DNA from: an uncultured Lentisphaeria bacterium
GTDB lineage: Bacteria; Verrucomicrobiota; Lentisphaeria; Victivallales; UBA1829
Length of the DNA: 28,472 nucleotides
Direction: 5' to 3'
NCBI GenBank assembly: GCA_905211485.1
Contig: CAJMAW010000022.1
Location: 1 to 28,472, forward strand
Positions within the stretch are counted from its first letter, which is position 1, and every line of letters starts with the position of its first letter. This document shows, one piece after another, positions 15,579 to 24,613 of the stretch. The position numbers were made by a program, and so were the translations under genes. A model generated the notes under the pieces. The model saw only the letters and a list, made by a program, of their open reading frames with translations. It was not told the origin of the DNA and ran no database searches.

Positions 15579-16427
15579 ATGCTTGATGAGAAAAAAGCTG
15601 AATGCAGCAGTACATTGTTGAACAAGTTCCTCGCCTCCGCTGGAGTGGCCTCCCGGAGGAAATCGGCATCTCTGATAAAGAACGGGCTTGTCACAGTCAA
15701 CGGGCAGACCGTCACAGATCCGGCCTTCCGGGTTTCTGAAGGGGATCAAGTCTGTTTCAGGGGAGCCCCGCTGGCTCTTCCAGGTAGGAAATATTATATC
15801 ATGCTGAATAAACCCAGGGGATATGTCTGCACAGCGGAAGATGCCCATGCGCCGAAAAAGGCTCTCGATCTCATCCGCATCGAAGGAAATCCGAGACTCT
15901 TTTCCGCAGGACGGCTCGACAAAAACAGCGAAGGCCTGATCCTCTTTTCCAATGACGGGGACTTTGTCAATAGACTGACCCATCCCCGGAATGAAATTGT
16001 CAAAACGTACGAGGTTTCCGTCTCCGTCCCCCTCTCCCGCTCAGACATCGCACGTTTTCTCGCAGGCGTGGAGGACGCGGGGGAAATTCTGCGGGCGCTG
16101 GAGGTTTCCCCCGTCACCCCGCTGAAATACCGCATCCGTCTGAACGAGGGGAAAAACAGGGAAATTCGGCGAATGATTGCTTCCGCCGGGAAGAAAACCT
16201 GTCGGCTGAAGAGAATCTCTCTCGGGAAACTGCATCTTGGGTCCCTGCCCTCAGGGAAGTGGCGCTTCCTCTCGGAAAAGGAAGTTCTTGCAGCGCTTCA
16301 GTCCGGCATGCCTTCCCTCCTCCCCTCTGAAGAAAGCCCCCTTTTCCCGAATCAAGAGGAAAAGGAAAACATCACATCCTGCGGGAAAGGGGAAAAAAGA
16401 AGCCGTGGTCCCCTGGGGAATCGGTGA
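15579..16427 (+). CDS. RsuA/RluB/E/F-family rRNA pseudouridine synthase
   Basis: The enzyme isomerises uridine to pseudouridine in rRNA. Its 282 residues comprise an S4 RNA-binding domain (about 12-60, with LNKFLASAGVASRRKS and the VTVNGQTV strand), then the catalytic domain with MLNKPRGYVCT near 70-80, Asp114 in GRLDKNSEGL as the nucleophile, and the C-terminal RLNEGKNREIRRM motif that marks the RsuA/RluB family. Residues after about 245 form a low-complexity Ser/Glu/Lys tail. The S4 domain and motif spacing favour an RluB-type 23S enzyme, but RsuA (16S) or RluF cannot be excluded. No clear ribosome site precedes ATG 15579, and a leader of only about 30 bases is predicted. Its stop codon sits inside the terminator hairpin. 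Confidence 0.9.
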   Translation: MLDEKKAECSSTLLNKFLASAGVASRRKSASLIKNGLVTVNGQTVTDPAFRVSEGDQVCFRGAPLALPGRKYYIMLNKPRGYVCTAEDAHAPKKALDLIRIEGNPRLFSAGRLDKNSEGLILFSNDGDFVNRLTHPRNEIVKTYEVSVSVPLSRSDIARFLAGVEDAGEILRALEVSPVTPLKYRIRLNEGKNREIRRMIASAGKKTCRLKRISLGKLHLGSLPSGKWRFLSEKEVLAALQSGMPSLLPSEESPLFPNQEEKENITSCGKGEKRSRGPLGNR

Positions 16428-16455
16428 AACTTTCATCCCCGGCTCACTCTTTTTT
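16413..16455 (+). terminator. Terminator overlapping the pseudouridine synthase stop codon
   Basis: CTGGGGA (16413-16419) pairs with TCCCCGG (16436-16442), with inner TGAAA/TTTCA pairing, and a six-T run follows at 16450-16455. The TGA stop (16425-16427) is part of the inner arm. Confidence 0.7.
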
Positions 16456-16478
16456 CCCCCGTGCCTTTTCGTTTTCCT

Positions 16479-18023
16479 TCAGTGTTTTCCCCTGCTGCGG
16501 TGAGGCACATGCAGAAGCGTCAGATGTTTCTCGAAATGCTTTATCAGGAGTTCCTCATAAATATTTTCATAGCGGTGGAGAGTGGCCCGGATCCGGAGTC
16601 TCAAGGGGCTGTTGCTTCCAAGCATGGCGCCATAGGTGATATGCAGGAGTTGACGGGCGGTGTCATCCTTCAGCAGGGACGGCAGTTCATAGTTGCTGAT
16701 CTGCTCCAGATCCGGCAGTTTGCTGAAATCCGCTGTAATATGATATAGTTTCAGAGCCGCATCCAGTGAATTCAGGGCAGTACGCCACATTTCCCGGAAG
16801 AGGGCCGGATCCGCATTTGCGATGGTCCTGACCGCTTCCAGATAACTGGTTCCTGCGGTTTTCAGGTGGAAGCGGCCTTTTGTGAAATCGCCGATGAAGG
16901 GGAAGGTTTTGAATTTGTCGCTTCCGGAATGAATCGACAATTTGTAGAATCCGAACTGTTCCGCGATGGCTGCATGAACACGGAGCTGTTTCTTGAATTC
17001 CTCCAGATCCCCGATGTAGTCGATGCCCTTCTGGAACTCTCCGATGAAACGCGGGGCAAGGGAAACGAAATCCACGCCGCGCACCTGGAGTTCATTTGCT
17101 GCGAAGAAGTGGTGTTCGGGAAGAGTGGGGGCTGTGGTTTCGTCGATGGAAATTTCCAGATCCGTCGACCCGTCGCCGAAAGTTTTGAGCATCTGTCCGG
17201 CTTCCGCGGCAAAGTCCAGAGCCGCAGAGTAGATGACGGCGCAACGCATCAGTTCTTCGGCGGAAAAGACGATTGCGGTGTCTCCGAAATGGAATGTCCG
17301 CTTTTCATAAGTCTCCTTCAGACGTTTGCGGAGAGAATTCGGGAGGCTCTGGAAGGCCTGAAGAAGTTCGGTTCCGGTTTTTTCGGAAAATTCGGGGCGC
17401 AGTTTTTCCGAAAGGTCCAGCGTCAGCATGGTAACACCTGTTTCCAGAGCGGTCCGAATCTGTTCCAGGGTTTTCAGATGATCGCCGTCCGCGGCAAAAC
17501 CGTATTCAAATCCGGCCTGGTAGACGAGGAAGGAAGCATCGTCGATGACACTCCGGAAACTCCGGTCGGTCAGCGTCAGTTCCCGGACGGACTGCTGGGC
17601 GAACACGGGATATGCTTCAAAACGTTTGAACACTTTTGCATGAGCTGCCGTCGCCAGCCCGAGGCGATCCCCGCAGCCGATCGAACATTTTTTCCGGAGA
17701 ACCGGCACAGGAGCGGTCCAGGGAAATACTCCGCGCAGCGCGGCGGCGTTTTCCGTGGAAAGCGGACACTGTTTCGCCGCAATTCCCACATCGTCGCAGA
17801 CAATCTCCCCTTCAAAGGCGTCAAACAGGTCCGTGCGGGACGGCGCCAGAAGCAGAAGACAGCGTCCCTCATCGGAACGGGCCATTGTCACAACCGTCTC
17901 CCCTCTCTTCCGGATGGAGTCCCGATATATCCCGATCCCGCTCGCGGGAACTGCAAGGTGTTCTCTCAGAAATTCTTCATCTCCATTGAGAATGGAGACC
18001 GCGTTCTGTAAAAATCTGCGCAT
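16479..18023 (-). CDS. uxaE: Tagaturonate epimerase (UxaE family)
   Basis: UxaE interconverts D-tagaturonate and D-fructuronate, linking galacturonate (pectin) breakdown to the glucuronate route. The 514-residue length and family stretches fit: FAADGDHLKT near 180-190, ISIDETTAPTLPEHHFFAANEL near 293-315, RFIGEFQKGIDYIGD near 328-342, YKLSIHSGSDKF near 365-376 and a His-containing segment LLHITYGAMLGS near 465. Asp, Glu and His residues in these blocks are the likely metal ligands. The assignment is by family recollection; the activity is established for Thermotoga-type homologues. No other uronate gene is in the window. GAGGAG lies 11 bases before ATG 18023. A perfect TTGACA (minus, 18268-18273) may be its -35 box with a weak TTTTAC -10. 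It converges on the pseudouridine synthase with 51 bases between. Confidence 0.82.
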   Translation of the reverse strand: MRRFLQNAVSILNGDEEFLREHLAVPASGIGIYRDSIRKRGETVVTMARSDEGRCLLLLAPSRTDLFDAFEGEIVCDDVGIAAKQCPLSTENAAALRGVFPWTAPVPVLRKKCSIGCGDRLGLATAAHAKVFKRFEAYPVFAQQSVRELTLTDRSFRSVIDDASFLVYQAGFEYGFAADGDHLKTLEQIRTALETGVTMLTLDLSEKLRPEFSEKTGTELLQAFQSLPNSLRKRLKETYEKRTFHFGDTAIVFSAEELMRCAVIYSAALDFAAEAGQMLKTFGDGSTDLEISIDETTAPTLPEHHFFAANELQVRGVDFVSLAPRFIGEFQKGIDYIGDLEEFKKQLRVHAAIAEQFGFYKLSIHSGSDKFKTFPFIGDFTKGRFHLKTAGTSYLEAVRTIANADPALFREMWRTALNSLDAALKLYHITADFSKLPDLEQISNYELPSLLKDDTARQLLHITYGAMLGSNSPLRLRIRATLHRYENIYEELLIKHFEKHLTLLHVPHRSRGKH

Positions 18024-18568
18024 GAGAGTCTATGCTCCTCTCTTGATTTGCCTGCCGAAATACGGAAATTGCGTTCAAGAATCCTGTTTGTCCAGACGCC
18101 CCCGTTCCGTTCAGAAAAGGACTGTGGGTGTCTTTTCCCCAGGATTCTTCCATCATTCTCCGGCAATATACGCGTTCAAGCAAAAAAATAAAAATGCCTC
18201 TTACACTAAAAATACTGTTTTTTCCCGGCAAGAACTGCTTTCCAGTAAAACTTTTCCGCATGATCACTGTCAAAAAAGAAAAAGGAATCTTCTCCTTGAG
18301 TCGGATTTTGTTCCGCGGATGCGCCGGAGTTCCGCTCTCAGCCGATTCCCCCCACTCTTCTAAAGGCGGGGAGCAGGATCCGGCGCATTCCGGGACGCCT
18401 TTTTTTACCTCTCCTCCTCCTTCTCTCGTACCCGTTCGTTTTTTTCTCTTTTATTTCCTTTTTTTCTCCCGCTTCTGGGCAGAATAAGGAATGCAATGGA
18501 ACAAACACAGGATTTTCTTTTTGACTTAAGGACGCGGGAGAGAGAGGAGCCCCATTGCAGAAAGAGAA
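18024..18568. other. Intergenic region with crossing stems and a T-run
   Basis: This spacer lies between two minus-strand genes. ATGCGCCGGA (18319-18328) pairs perfectly with TCCGGCGCAT (18379-18388), and AAAGGCG (18362-18368) with CGCCTTT (18396-18402), followed by T to 18407. A short A/T-rich stem, AAGGA/TCCTT (18282-18297), with a U-tract on the minus strand could terminate the HypF-like gene. No plus-strand gene is convincing here; the rest is T/C-rich. Confidence 0.5.
18362..18407 (+). terminator. Terminator-like hairpin with T-run, plus strand
   Basis: AAAGGCG pairs with CGCCTTT around a 27-base loop that contains CCGG-CGCATT-CCGG. The T-run is 18400-18407. No plus-strand gene precedes it, so it ends an unseen RNA, limits antisense transcription, or acts in both directions after the HypF-like gene. 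Confidence 0.45.
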
Positions 18569-20929
18569 TCAGTTGGATAATCCTGCGTGATAAATCTGCC
18601 CGACGGAAATTCCGGAATCATCTGGGGGAATCATGTGATGCACATGAACCCGGAAGCCCTTTTCCTTCAGGGTGTTTTCCACCAGATTTGAAAGCAGTCC
18701 ATTGGTGAAACAGGAACCGGAAAGCACGATATCGCGTAAATCGGATTTTGCCGCTCCGAATTCAGCCATTTCCGCAATTGCTCTTGAAAGAGAGATGTGG
18801 AAGGCCATGGCGAAACGGGGCAGATCCGAGGAATCGAAAGGCCTGTGCGTGGAAAAATGGCGGAAGGTCGGAGACCAGTCGATCAGGGCCATGGAATCCT
18901 CTTCCGCGATTCTGAATCCGAAGAGTTCCGTCAGTTCTTCGGGAATGGATTCGGGCTTTTCCGTACAGCGGAGCGCGGCATTGGAAAGTGAAGAAGAGGA
19001 TTCCTCCGGATAACTGCAGAATTCCGGGGCGATGCCGAGCATGGCGGAAATGGAATCAAAGAGTCTTGCCGCGGCGTGACTCAGGATGAAACGACCTGAC
19101 TTCCGTTCAAAGGCATGCTTCCACAACTCCAGTTCCGAGGCATCCGCATGCATCTGCTCAAGCCATGAGTCGGTGATGGGAATTCCTGCCTGGAACATCC
19201 TCCCTGCCAGTTGACGGAGCGGACGCAGAATGGCATTTTCCGCGCCGGGGAGAATCACGGGCTGGAATGTTGCTAGCCGCCGGAAAGAGGAAATCCGCGT
19301 TTCCAGGAGTTCCGCGCCCCAGAGAATTCCGTCCGGCCCCGGTGCACCTTCGTCGAAAACGAACGCCAGAGCATTTTCAAGTCCGTTTTCCGCCATGCAG
19401 GCCAGCGCGTTGGCATGATGTTTCTGCACGGAGACGAGAGGAAGGGAATACTTTTCGGCAAAACGGGATGCGGCCCGGGAGGAAAGAAGATTCATGTTCA
19501 TGTCACAGGCGACGACGTCCGGGACGGTGTCGAAAAGCATCGTAAAATGTTCCAGCATGTGGCAAAGACGTTCCGCCGCGGTATCGGTTCTGATGTCTCC
19601 AAGATATTGTGATGGAATGATCTTATAACCAAATCCGAGCGCCACGGAATTGGCCTTGTCTGAACCGAAGGCCGCGGAAATGCGGCGGAGTGGCACTTTC
19701 AGATTCACGGGCAGAGGCGTATATCCGCGAGCCCTTCTCAATATCTGCACTCCCCCTTCCTCCCTGACGGCAGCCACGGAGGAAACACACTCCATTCCGA
19801 TTCGGAGGTCATGACAGAGAAAACGGTCCGCAATTCCGGAAAGATCCGCAAAGAGCTGGTCGATCGAGACTCCTTCCGAGGTCCCGTCCCAGTTGCTGCT
19901 GCAGCTGGCCAGAAGATCAAAGGGTTTCGGGGATCCTTCACAGGAATCGTGTTCAAAGAGAAGGAACATGAGAGAGGTCGGCGGAAGGGAGACGCCCAGA
20001 TTCGGGGAACCCGGACAGATCAGATCCGTCGGCAGGAAATTCTCCACCCCCTCTTTCATTCTCAGGATCACGACCGGTGCGGCGGGAGAAAGCAGAAGTT
20101 TCTCCTCCTCTTCCGAACAGACGCAGATCTTGCGGATGACATCCATGTTCCTGGCCATCAGGGAAATCGGACGGGCGGGAATCTTTTTCAGATGTCTGAG
20201 TCTCTCCAGAGCCGCGCGGTCGGAGGAATTGAGAAATATATGAAATCCTCCGAAAAGCGACTGCAGCGCCAGAATGCCGCCGGAGGCAAGGACTTTCCTG
20301 GCGGAACAGATCGGATTGCTGTCATCCAGCAATCCCCCTGCCCGGTCGGTCAGGAAAAGCCGCGGACCGCAGTGCGGACATGCAAGAAGTTCAGAATGAA
20401 AATGTTTTCTGTCCTCCGCATCCCCATACTCCTCCATACAGATCCGGCAGGGGGGAAATGAGGACAGGAACGTGTTCTTCCGGATGAAAGGACTCCGGAG
20501 CATCGCGGAATACGAAGGTCCGCAGTCACCGCAGGACCAGAACGGATAGCAGTAGCGCCGCGATGCCGGATTCATCATTTCTTCCAGACAGGAGGCGCAG
20601 GGCGCATAATCCGGCCGGATCTCATGAAAGGCCTGCGGCGTCCCGAGAATCCGGAAGCCTTTCCGGGACTCCGGATCCAGATTCCGGTCGGATTCCCGTT
20701 TCATGATGCGCAATTCCTTCAGGCGGTAGACAGGGAAAAGACTGTAAGGAAGACTCCGGATGAACCCTTCAATTTTTTCCATGGAGCCTTCAAGACGCAT
20801 CAGTGTCGAGCCTTCGTCATCTGTGATCCATCCGCCCAGGGAGGCTTCCGACGCAAGTTTCCAGATCAGGGGTTTGAATCCGGGAGCGGCAATTTCGCCT
20901 TTCATCTGCAATGTCACGGAACTTCTCAT
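18569..20929 (-). CDS. Diverged HypF-like protein (carbamoyltransferase family)
   Basis: Family HypF makes the cyanide ligand precursor of [NiFe]-hydrogenase from carbamoyl phosphate. This 786-residue protein keeps the whole order: acylphosphatase-like domain (about 5-90), two zinc fingers of C-x2-C-x18-C-x2-C type (about 111-136 and 162-187), YrdC-like domain (about 200-390) and Kae1-like domain (about 395-786). Many signature residues are changed. The acylphosphatase GFRP Arg is Lys19, and the partner Asn site reads WITDDEG. The YrdC KGLGG reads QSLFGG. The Kae1 metal motif HHHAH reads KHHAN (K503, N507), and the SGGVFxN motif reads SGSCFTN. The FDxG and ARGYxPxP motifs persist. No hyp or hydrogenase gene is near. 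It may be inactive, neofunctionalised or a regulatory relative. ATG 20929 was chosen over TTG 20938; both have poor ribosome sites. Confidence 0.8.
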   Translation of the reverse strand: MRSSVTLQMKGEIAAPGFKPLIWKLASEASLGGWITDDEGSTLMRLEGSMEKIEGFIRSLPYSLFPVYRLKELRIMKRESDRNLDPESRKGFRILGTPQAFHEIRPDYAPCASCLEEMMNPASRRYCYPFWSCGDCGPSYSAMLRSPFIRKNTFLSSFPPCRICMEEYGDAEDRKHFHSELLACPHCGPRLFLTDRAGGLLDDSNPICSARKVLASGGILALQSLFGGFHIFLNSSDRAALERLRHLKKIPARPISLMARNMDVIRKICVCSEEEEKLLLSPAAPVVILRMKEGVENFLPTDLICPGSPNLGVSLPPTSLMFLLFEHDSCEGSPKPFDLLASCSSNWDGTSEGVSIDQLFADLSGIADRFLCHDLRIGMECVSSVAAVREEGGVQILRRARGYTPLPVNLKVPLRRISAAFGSDKANSVALGFGYKIIPSQYLGDIRTDTAAERLCHMLEHFTMLFDTVPDVVACDMNMNLLSSRAASRFAEKYSLPLVSVQKHHANALACMAENGLENALAFVFDEGAPGPDGILWGAELLETRISSFRRLATFQPVILPGAENAILRPLRQLAGRMFQAGIPITDSWLEQMHADASELELWKHAFERKSGRFILSHAAARLFDSISAMLGIAPEFCSYPEESSSSLSNAALRCTEKPESIPEELTELFGFRIAEEDSMALIDWSPTFRHFSTHRPFDSSDLPRFAMAFHISLSRAIAEMAEFGAAKSDLRDIVLSGSCFTNGLLSNLVENTLKEKGFRVHVHHMIPPDDSGISVGQIYHAGLSN

Positions 20930-21401
20930 AAAGGACAAGCTCTTTTCTTTTTTTTATTTTCGGGACAAAAGAAAACGGGGAAAACAAATTCTGCCGCCTG
21001 GGCGGCCGCTTTGAAGTCGTTCACGGGAAGCTGCGAGAGAGGGAGGAAAGCGCAGCGGGAAAAGAGAAATGCTGTTTTTTTCCCCCCCCCGCAGCAAAAC
21101 TCTTTTTTTTCTCCTCTCCGGGAATCCGAGTGAAAGGATCAGCGCATTTTTTTCTGAATATTCTCCCTCATATTTCTTCGATGTCTGTGTACAAGATAAA
21201 CTCATTCCCTATATTTTTCCAGTGATTGAGGAAAGTATTTTGCAACAATGTCACGCAAAAAATCTTTTTCGGAGAAAGAAACCGACAAAGGGCTTGATTT
21301 TCATGCCCGGACAGGTAAATTTTTAAGATCTTTATTTTTTTTCATGAAGACAAAAACCACAACTTGAATAAAAAACAAGAGAAGAAGGATAAGTCTCAAA
21401 A
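20930..21401. other. Divergent spacer between the HypF-like and Gfo/Idh genes
   Basis: It contains a GCCGCC/GGCGGC hairpin (about 20993-21006), a T7-C9 homopolymer block (21075-21090), and AT-rich DNA before the Gfo/Idh gene. TTGATT (21294-21299) followed after 16 bases by TAAATT (21316-21321) is a weak promoter candidate for the plus-strand gene. No convincing ORF is present. Confidence 0.45.
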
Positions 21402-22664
21402 ATGTCTGAACCAGTCAAACTGATTGTGATCGGCGCCGGGGCCAGAGGCACCGGATACTCCACCTTTGTGGAAGAATTTCCGGAACGGGCGAAAATCGTC
21501 GCAGTGGCGGAACCGCGTGACTTCTACCGGAACAGAATCGGAGACAGGCACGGAATTCCGGAGGAAAGGCGTTTCCGCTGCTGGTCTGAAGTCGCAAAGC
21601 TTCCGAAATTTGCCGATGCCGTTCTGATCTGTACACAGGACGCCATGCATGAAGCTCCGGCAATCGCCTTTGCCAGACTCGGGTATGACATGCTTCTGGA
21701 AAAACCGATTGCTCCCACTCCGGACGCCTGCCGCAGGATTGTTGCGGAAGTCAGAAAGGCCAAGATTATTTTTGCGGTCTGTCATGTGCTTCGTTACACG
21801 GCATTTACGCGCCGTCTGAAAGAGCTTCTGAAATCCGGGGTGATCGGGGATGTGGTGTCGATCCAGCATCTGGAACCGGTCGGACACTGGCATCAGGCGC
21901 ATTCTTTTGTCCGCGGGAACTGGAGGAACGAAAAGGAGTCTTCCTTTATGCTGCTTCAGAAATGTTGTCATGATCTGGACTGGCTCCGTTACATGATGGA
22001 CGTGCCCTGTCAGAAAGCCCAGTCCTTCGGCTTTCTGAACTATTTCAGAAAAGAGCATCAGCCTGCGGGAGCGGCGGACAGATGCACGGACTGTCCCGCC
22101 GGAATTGAATGCCGCTGCCCCTACTCCGCAATCAAGATCTACCTGCGTGACCGAATCTTCAAGGGACTCAAAGGATGGCCGACAGACGTCATCACAACGG
22201 ATCTGACCGAAGAAGGCGTTCTGAAGGCGCTCCGGGAAGGCCCCTACGGACGCTGTGTCTTCGCCTGTGATAATGATGTAGTGGACAATCAGGTCGTTAA
22301 CCTCACTTTTGAAGGCAGCCGGACCGCTTCCATGACCATGACCGCATTCTGCAATGAATCCGGAAGACAGACCCGGATTTTCGGAACCCGCGGATCCATT
22401 CTCGCAGACAGTCAGTTCATCCATGTCACGGATTTCCTCACCGGAGAAAAAACCACCATTGACACCGAATTAAAAAATGACGGCGGCATCCTTACAGGAC
22501 ATGGCGGCGGAGACGGCGGCCTCATGGATGCCTTTGTCCAGGCCCTCGCAACCCGCGATCCTTCCTGCATCCTTTCCGGAGTGGATGAATCTCTGGAAAG
22601 CCATCTGATGGTTTTCGCAGCGGAAGAGTCAAGACGGAAGAATGAAGTCGTGGAGGTGAAATAA
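21402..22664 (+). CDS. Gfo/Idh/MocA-family NAD(P)-dependent oxidoreductase
   Basis: The 420-residue protein has an N-terminal Rossmann fold with IVIGAGARGTGYS-type nucleotide-binding loop (VIGAGARG, residues about 9-16), an AVAEP acidic strand end, and the family LLEKPIAPT motif near 97-105, whose Lys is catalytic. The substrate domain contains QKCCHDLDW near 186-194, supplying the Asp/His pair. A Cys cluster of spacing C-x2-C-x5-C-x-C (about 229-240, in CTDCPAGIECRC) is typical of one subgroup of these enzymes and could bind metal. Such proteins oxidise or reduce sugars, inositols or sugar acids; the substrate cannot be read. AAGGA lies 12 bases before the ATG. A strong terminator follows. 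It is a stand-alone unit, divergent from the HypF-like gene. Confidence 0.9.
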   Translation: MSEPVKLIVIGAGARGTGYSTFVEEFPERAKIVAVAEPRDFYRNRIGDRHGIPEERRFRCWSEVAKLPKFADAVLICTQDAMHEAPAIAFARLGYDMLLEKPIAPTPDACRRIVAEVRKAKIIFAVCHVLRYTAFTRRLKELLKSGVIGDVVSIQHLEPVGHWHQAHSFVRGNWRNEKESSFMLLQKCCHDLDWLRYMMDVPCQKAQSFGFLNYFRKEHQPAGAADRCTDCPAGIECRCPYSAIKIYLRDRIFKGLKGWPTDVITTDLTEEGVLKALREGPYGRCVFACDNDVVDNQVVNLTFEGSRTASMTMTAFCNESGRQTRIFGTRGSILADSQFIHVTDFLTGEKTTIDTELKNDGGILTGHGGGDGGLMDAFVQALATRDPSCILSGVDESLESHLMVFAAEESRRKNEVVEVK

Positions 22665-22750
22665 CGATTCTCTCCGGAGAATTTTCTTTTTCTTCCATGG
22701 AAATAAGAAAAATCCTCCCCGCATTTTTTTCATTATCTGAATTATCTGAA

Positions 22751-22795
22751 AGCCGGATGAGAGAAGCCTTTTGCTCTCGTCCGGCTCTTTTTTTT
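22751..22795 (+). terminator. Strong terminator of the Gfo/Idh gene
   Basis: AGCCGGATGAGAG (22751-22763) pairs with CTCTCGTCCGGCT (22774-22786) with one G-U pair, followed by eight T. Confidence 0.93.
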
Positions 22796-22929
22796 CTTCC
22801 TTTCTTCCTTTTGTCTTCCTTCTGGCTCTGTTTTTTCCTGCATTTTTTCTTTCCCCTCCCCTTTTTTCCTCATTTTCCCTTGGATGAGGGAAAAACGATA
22901 TGGAATGATCCGCAGGGCCCCTGGAAAAG
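22796..22929. other. T/C-rich convergent spacer
   Basis: Nearly pure T/C on the plus strand to about 22880, then a symmetrical hairpin TTTTCCCT/AGGGAAAA (22873-22894) that could end transcription on either strand. No gene is seen. Confidence 0.5.
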
Positions 22930-22969
22930 AAAAAACCCTTGGAACGGATTTTTTTCTGTTGCCAAGGGG
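22930..22969 (-). terminator. Terminator of tyrS
   Basis: On the minus strand CCCTTGG (22962-22968) pairs with CCAAGGG (22936-22942), followed by a U-rich tract. It lies about 65 bases past the tyrS stop. Confidence 0.8.
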
Positions 22970-23032
22970 AGAGAACAAAAAACAGGGATCTGCAATGCTG
23001 GGAATGCATGACAGTGGAACGGGAAAGTCCGA

Positions 23033-24325
23033 TCAGGAAAGAAGAACAATTCTCCGGATGTTTTTCTTTCCTGTTTTCAAGAGGAGAGGCCCGTTCCGGA
23101 AAGCGGAGGCATCCAGATTCAGGTTAAAATCTGCGATGCGGGCATCATTGAGATAGGCTCCTCCGGCTTGGATGAGACGTCTTGCCTCCCCGTTGGATTT
23201 GCTGAGTCCCGCATCGGTCATGAGCTTGCAGATCCAGATTTTTTTCTCTCCGGAGTCATTTTCAGTCAAAGTCAGCTCATAGGTGGGCAGATCGGCGGCA
23301 GCGGCGGCGCCGGAGAGGGACATTCTGGCGACGGCGCTGCTGGTGTGGACTTTGCCTTCCGGATCTGCAAAACCGAACTTGGATCCTGCGGCGAGATAGG
23401 CCTTTTCCGCTTCTTCAGGCCCGTGAGCAAGAGCCGTTGCTTCATAAGCGAGGATTTCCTTGGCACGGTTGATATTGCAGTTTCCGGCGCAGATGGACTC
23501 GATTTCGGAGACGGGAAGCGAAGTGAAATAGAGGAGGAGTCTTTTCACATCTGCATCGTCCGTATTTCTCCAGAACTGATAGTAGTCGAAAACGGAGGTG
23601 CGGTTTTTATCGAGCCAGACGGCGCCGCCGACGGATTTTCCGAATTTCTGTCCGTTGCTGTTCATCAGGAGCGGCATAGTGAGCCCGAAGACTTCCTGGT
23701 GTGCGATTCTCCGCACCAGCTCCGTGCCGCATGTGATATTGCCCCACTGGTCCTGACCGCCGAGCTGGAGTCTGCAGTTGTATTTTCTGTTCAGGACATA
23801 GAAATCATAGGCCTGAAGGATCATGTAGTTGAATTCGAGGAAGGAGAGTCCCGTTTCGAGACGCATCCGGACGGATTCCGCCGTGAGCATTTTGTTGACG
23901 CTGAATTTGGATCCGATGTCACGGAGAAAATCCAGATACAGCATATCGGAGAACCATTCGGCATTGTTGACGAAGGTGGCCTGGTCAACGGAGATGAAAC
24001 GGGAAAGCTGGGCTTTCAGTGCTGCCGCGTTTTCGGCGACTTTTTCCTTGGTCAGGATTGGCCTGGCCTCGGATTTTCCGGAAGGATCGCCCACCAGCCC
24101 AGTGGCGCCGCCGACAAGTACGATGGGATGATGCCCCGCCGCCTGAAGCCTGCGCATGGCCATGACAGGCAGAAGGTGTCCGACATGCAGACTGCTTCCG
24201 GTCGGATCGAAGCCCACGTAAAAGTACACTTTTTCCTTCAGCAAAAGTTCCTTTACCGCTTCTTCCGCCGTGATCTGGTAAACAAATCCGCGATCCTTCA
24301 AGTCGTCAAAAGGATTGTTGGACAT
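23033..24325 (-). CDS. tyrS: Tyrosyl-tRNA synthetase
   Basis: The cytoplasmic class Ic synthetase charges tRNA-Tyr. The 430-residue length is that of bacterial TyrRS type 1. The HIGH signature is HVGH at residues 47-50, followed by GGATGLVGDPSGKSEAR; the tyrosine-binding QLGGQDQWGN block is near 190-200; the KMSKS-type loop reads KFGKSVGG near 228-235. A C-terminal S4-like domain (about 345-425, LSKSNGEARRLIQAGGAYLN) binds the tRNA. AAAGG lies seven bases before ATG 24325. A promoter at 24418-24445 gives a leader of about 85 bases; no T-box motif was seen. Its own terminator follows, so it is a single-gene unit next to tRNA-Glu on the same strand. Confidence 0.96.
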   Translation of the reverse strand: MSNNPFDDLKDRGFVYQITAEEAVKELLLKEKVYFYVGFDPTGSSLHVGHLLPVMAMRRLQAAGHHPIVLVGGATGLVGDPSGKSEARPILTKEKVAENAAALKAQLSRFISVDQATFVNNAEWFSDMLYLDFLRDIGSKFSVNKMLTAESVRMRLETGLSFLEFNYMILQAYDFYVLNRKYNCRLQLGGQDQWGNITCGTELVRRIAHQEVFGLTMPLLMNSNGQKFGKSVGGAVWLDKNRTSVFDYYQFWRNTDDADVKRLLLYFTSLPVSEIESICAGNCNINRAKEILAYEATALAHGPEEAEKAYLAAGSKFGFADPEGKVHTSSAVARMSLSGAAAAADLPTYELTLTENDSGEKKIWICKLMTDAGLSKSNGEARRLIQAGGAYLNDARIADFNLNLDASAFRNGPLLLKTGKKNIRRIVLLS

Positions 24326-24417
24326 TTTTCCGCCTTTCCGTTGTCTTCTTTAACTGTAAAACCTCGTAACACAAATAATCCGCTGTCTTTTTCTGAACTG
24401 CATAAAGACGAACTGAT

Positions 24418-24445
24418 ATTATATCACCGGGACTTGCAAATTCAA
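24418..24445 (-). promoter_or_regulatory. Promoter of tyrS
   Basis: The minus strand reads TTGAAT (24440-24445), 16 bases, TATAAT (24418-24423). Confidence 0.6.
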
Positions 24446-24466
24446 GAGGAAAAAAGGAGCGGAAGG

Positions 24467-24502
24467 AAAGTTCAGCAAGTTCAGAAAGTCCAGAAAGTCC
24501 AT
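24467..24502. repeat. Four imperfect 9-bp tandem repeats upstream of tyrS
   Basis: AAAGTTCAG, CAAGTTCAG, AAAGTCCAG and AAAGTCCAT follow one another without gaps. They lie just upstream of the tyrS -35 box and could be a binding array or slippage product. Confidence 0.65.
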
Positions 24503-24613
24503 CCGGAGAAAACAAAAAAAAGGCGGACCGGACTGAAAGAAAAGGGGAAAGACACAAATGCCCCTTTTTCATGCGGAAGACGAGGAAAGCGTGAAAAAAC
24601 GGTTTTCTTACGA

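Noticed and set aside
18496..18708. 70-codon plus-strand ORF preceded by AAGGA
   Set aside because: Mostly antisense to the 3' end of the HypF-like gene, with no recognisable features.
23010..23050. GGGAAAGTCCG sequence recalling the RNase P RNA core
   Set aside because: Only this short match; it lies at the tyrS 3' end with no accompanying RNase P helices.
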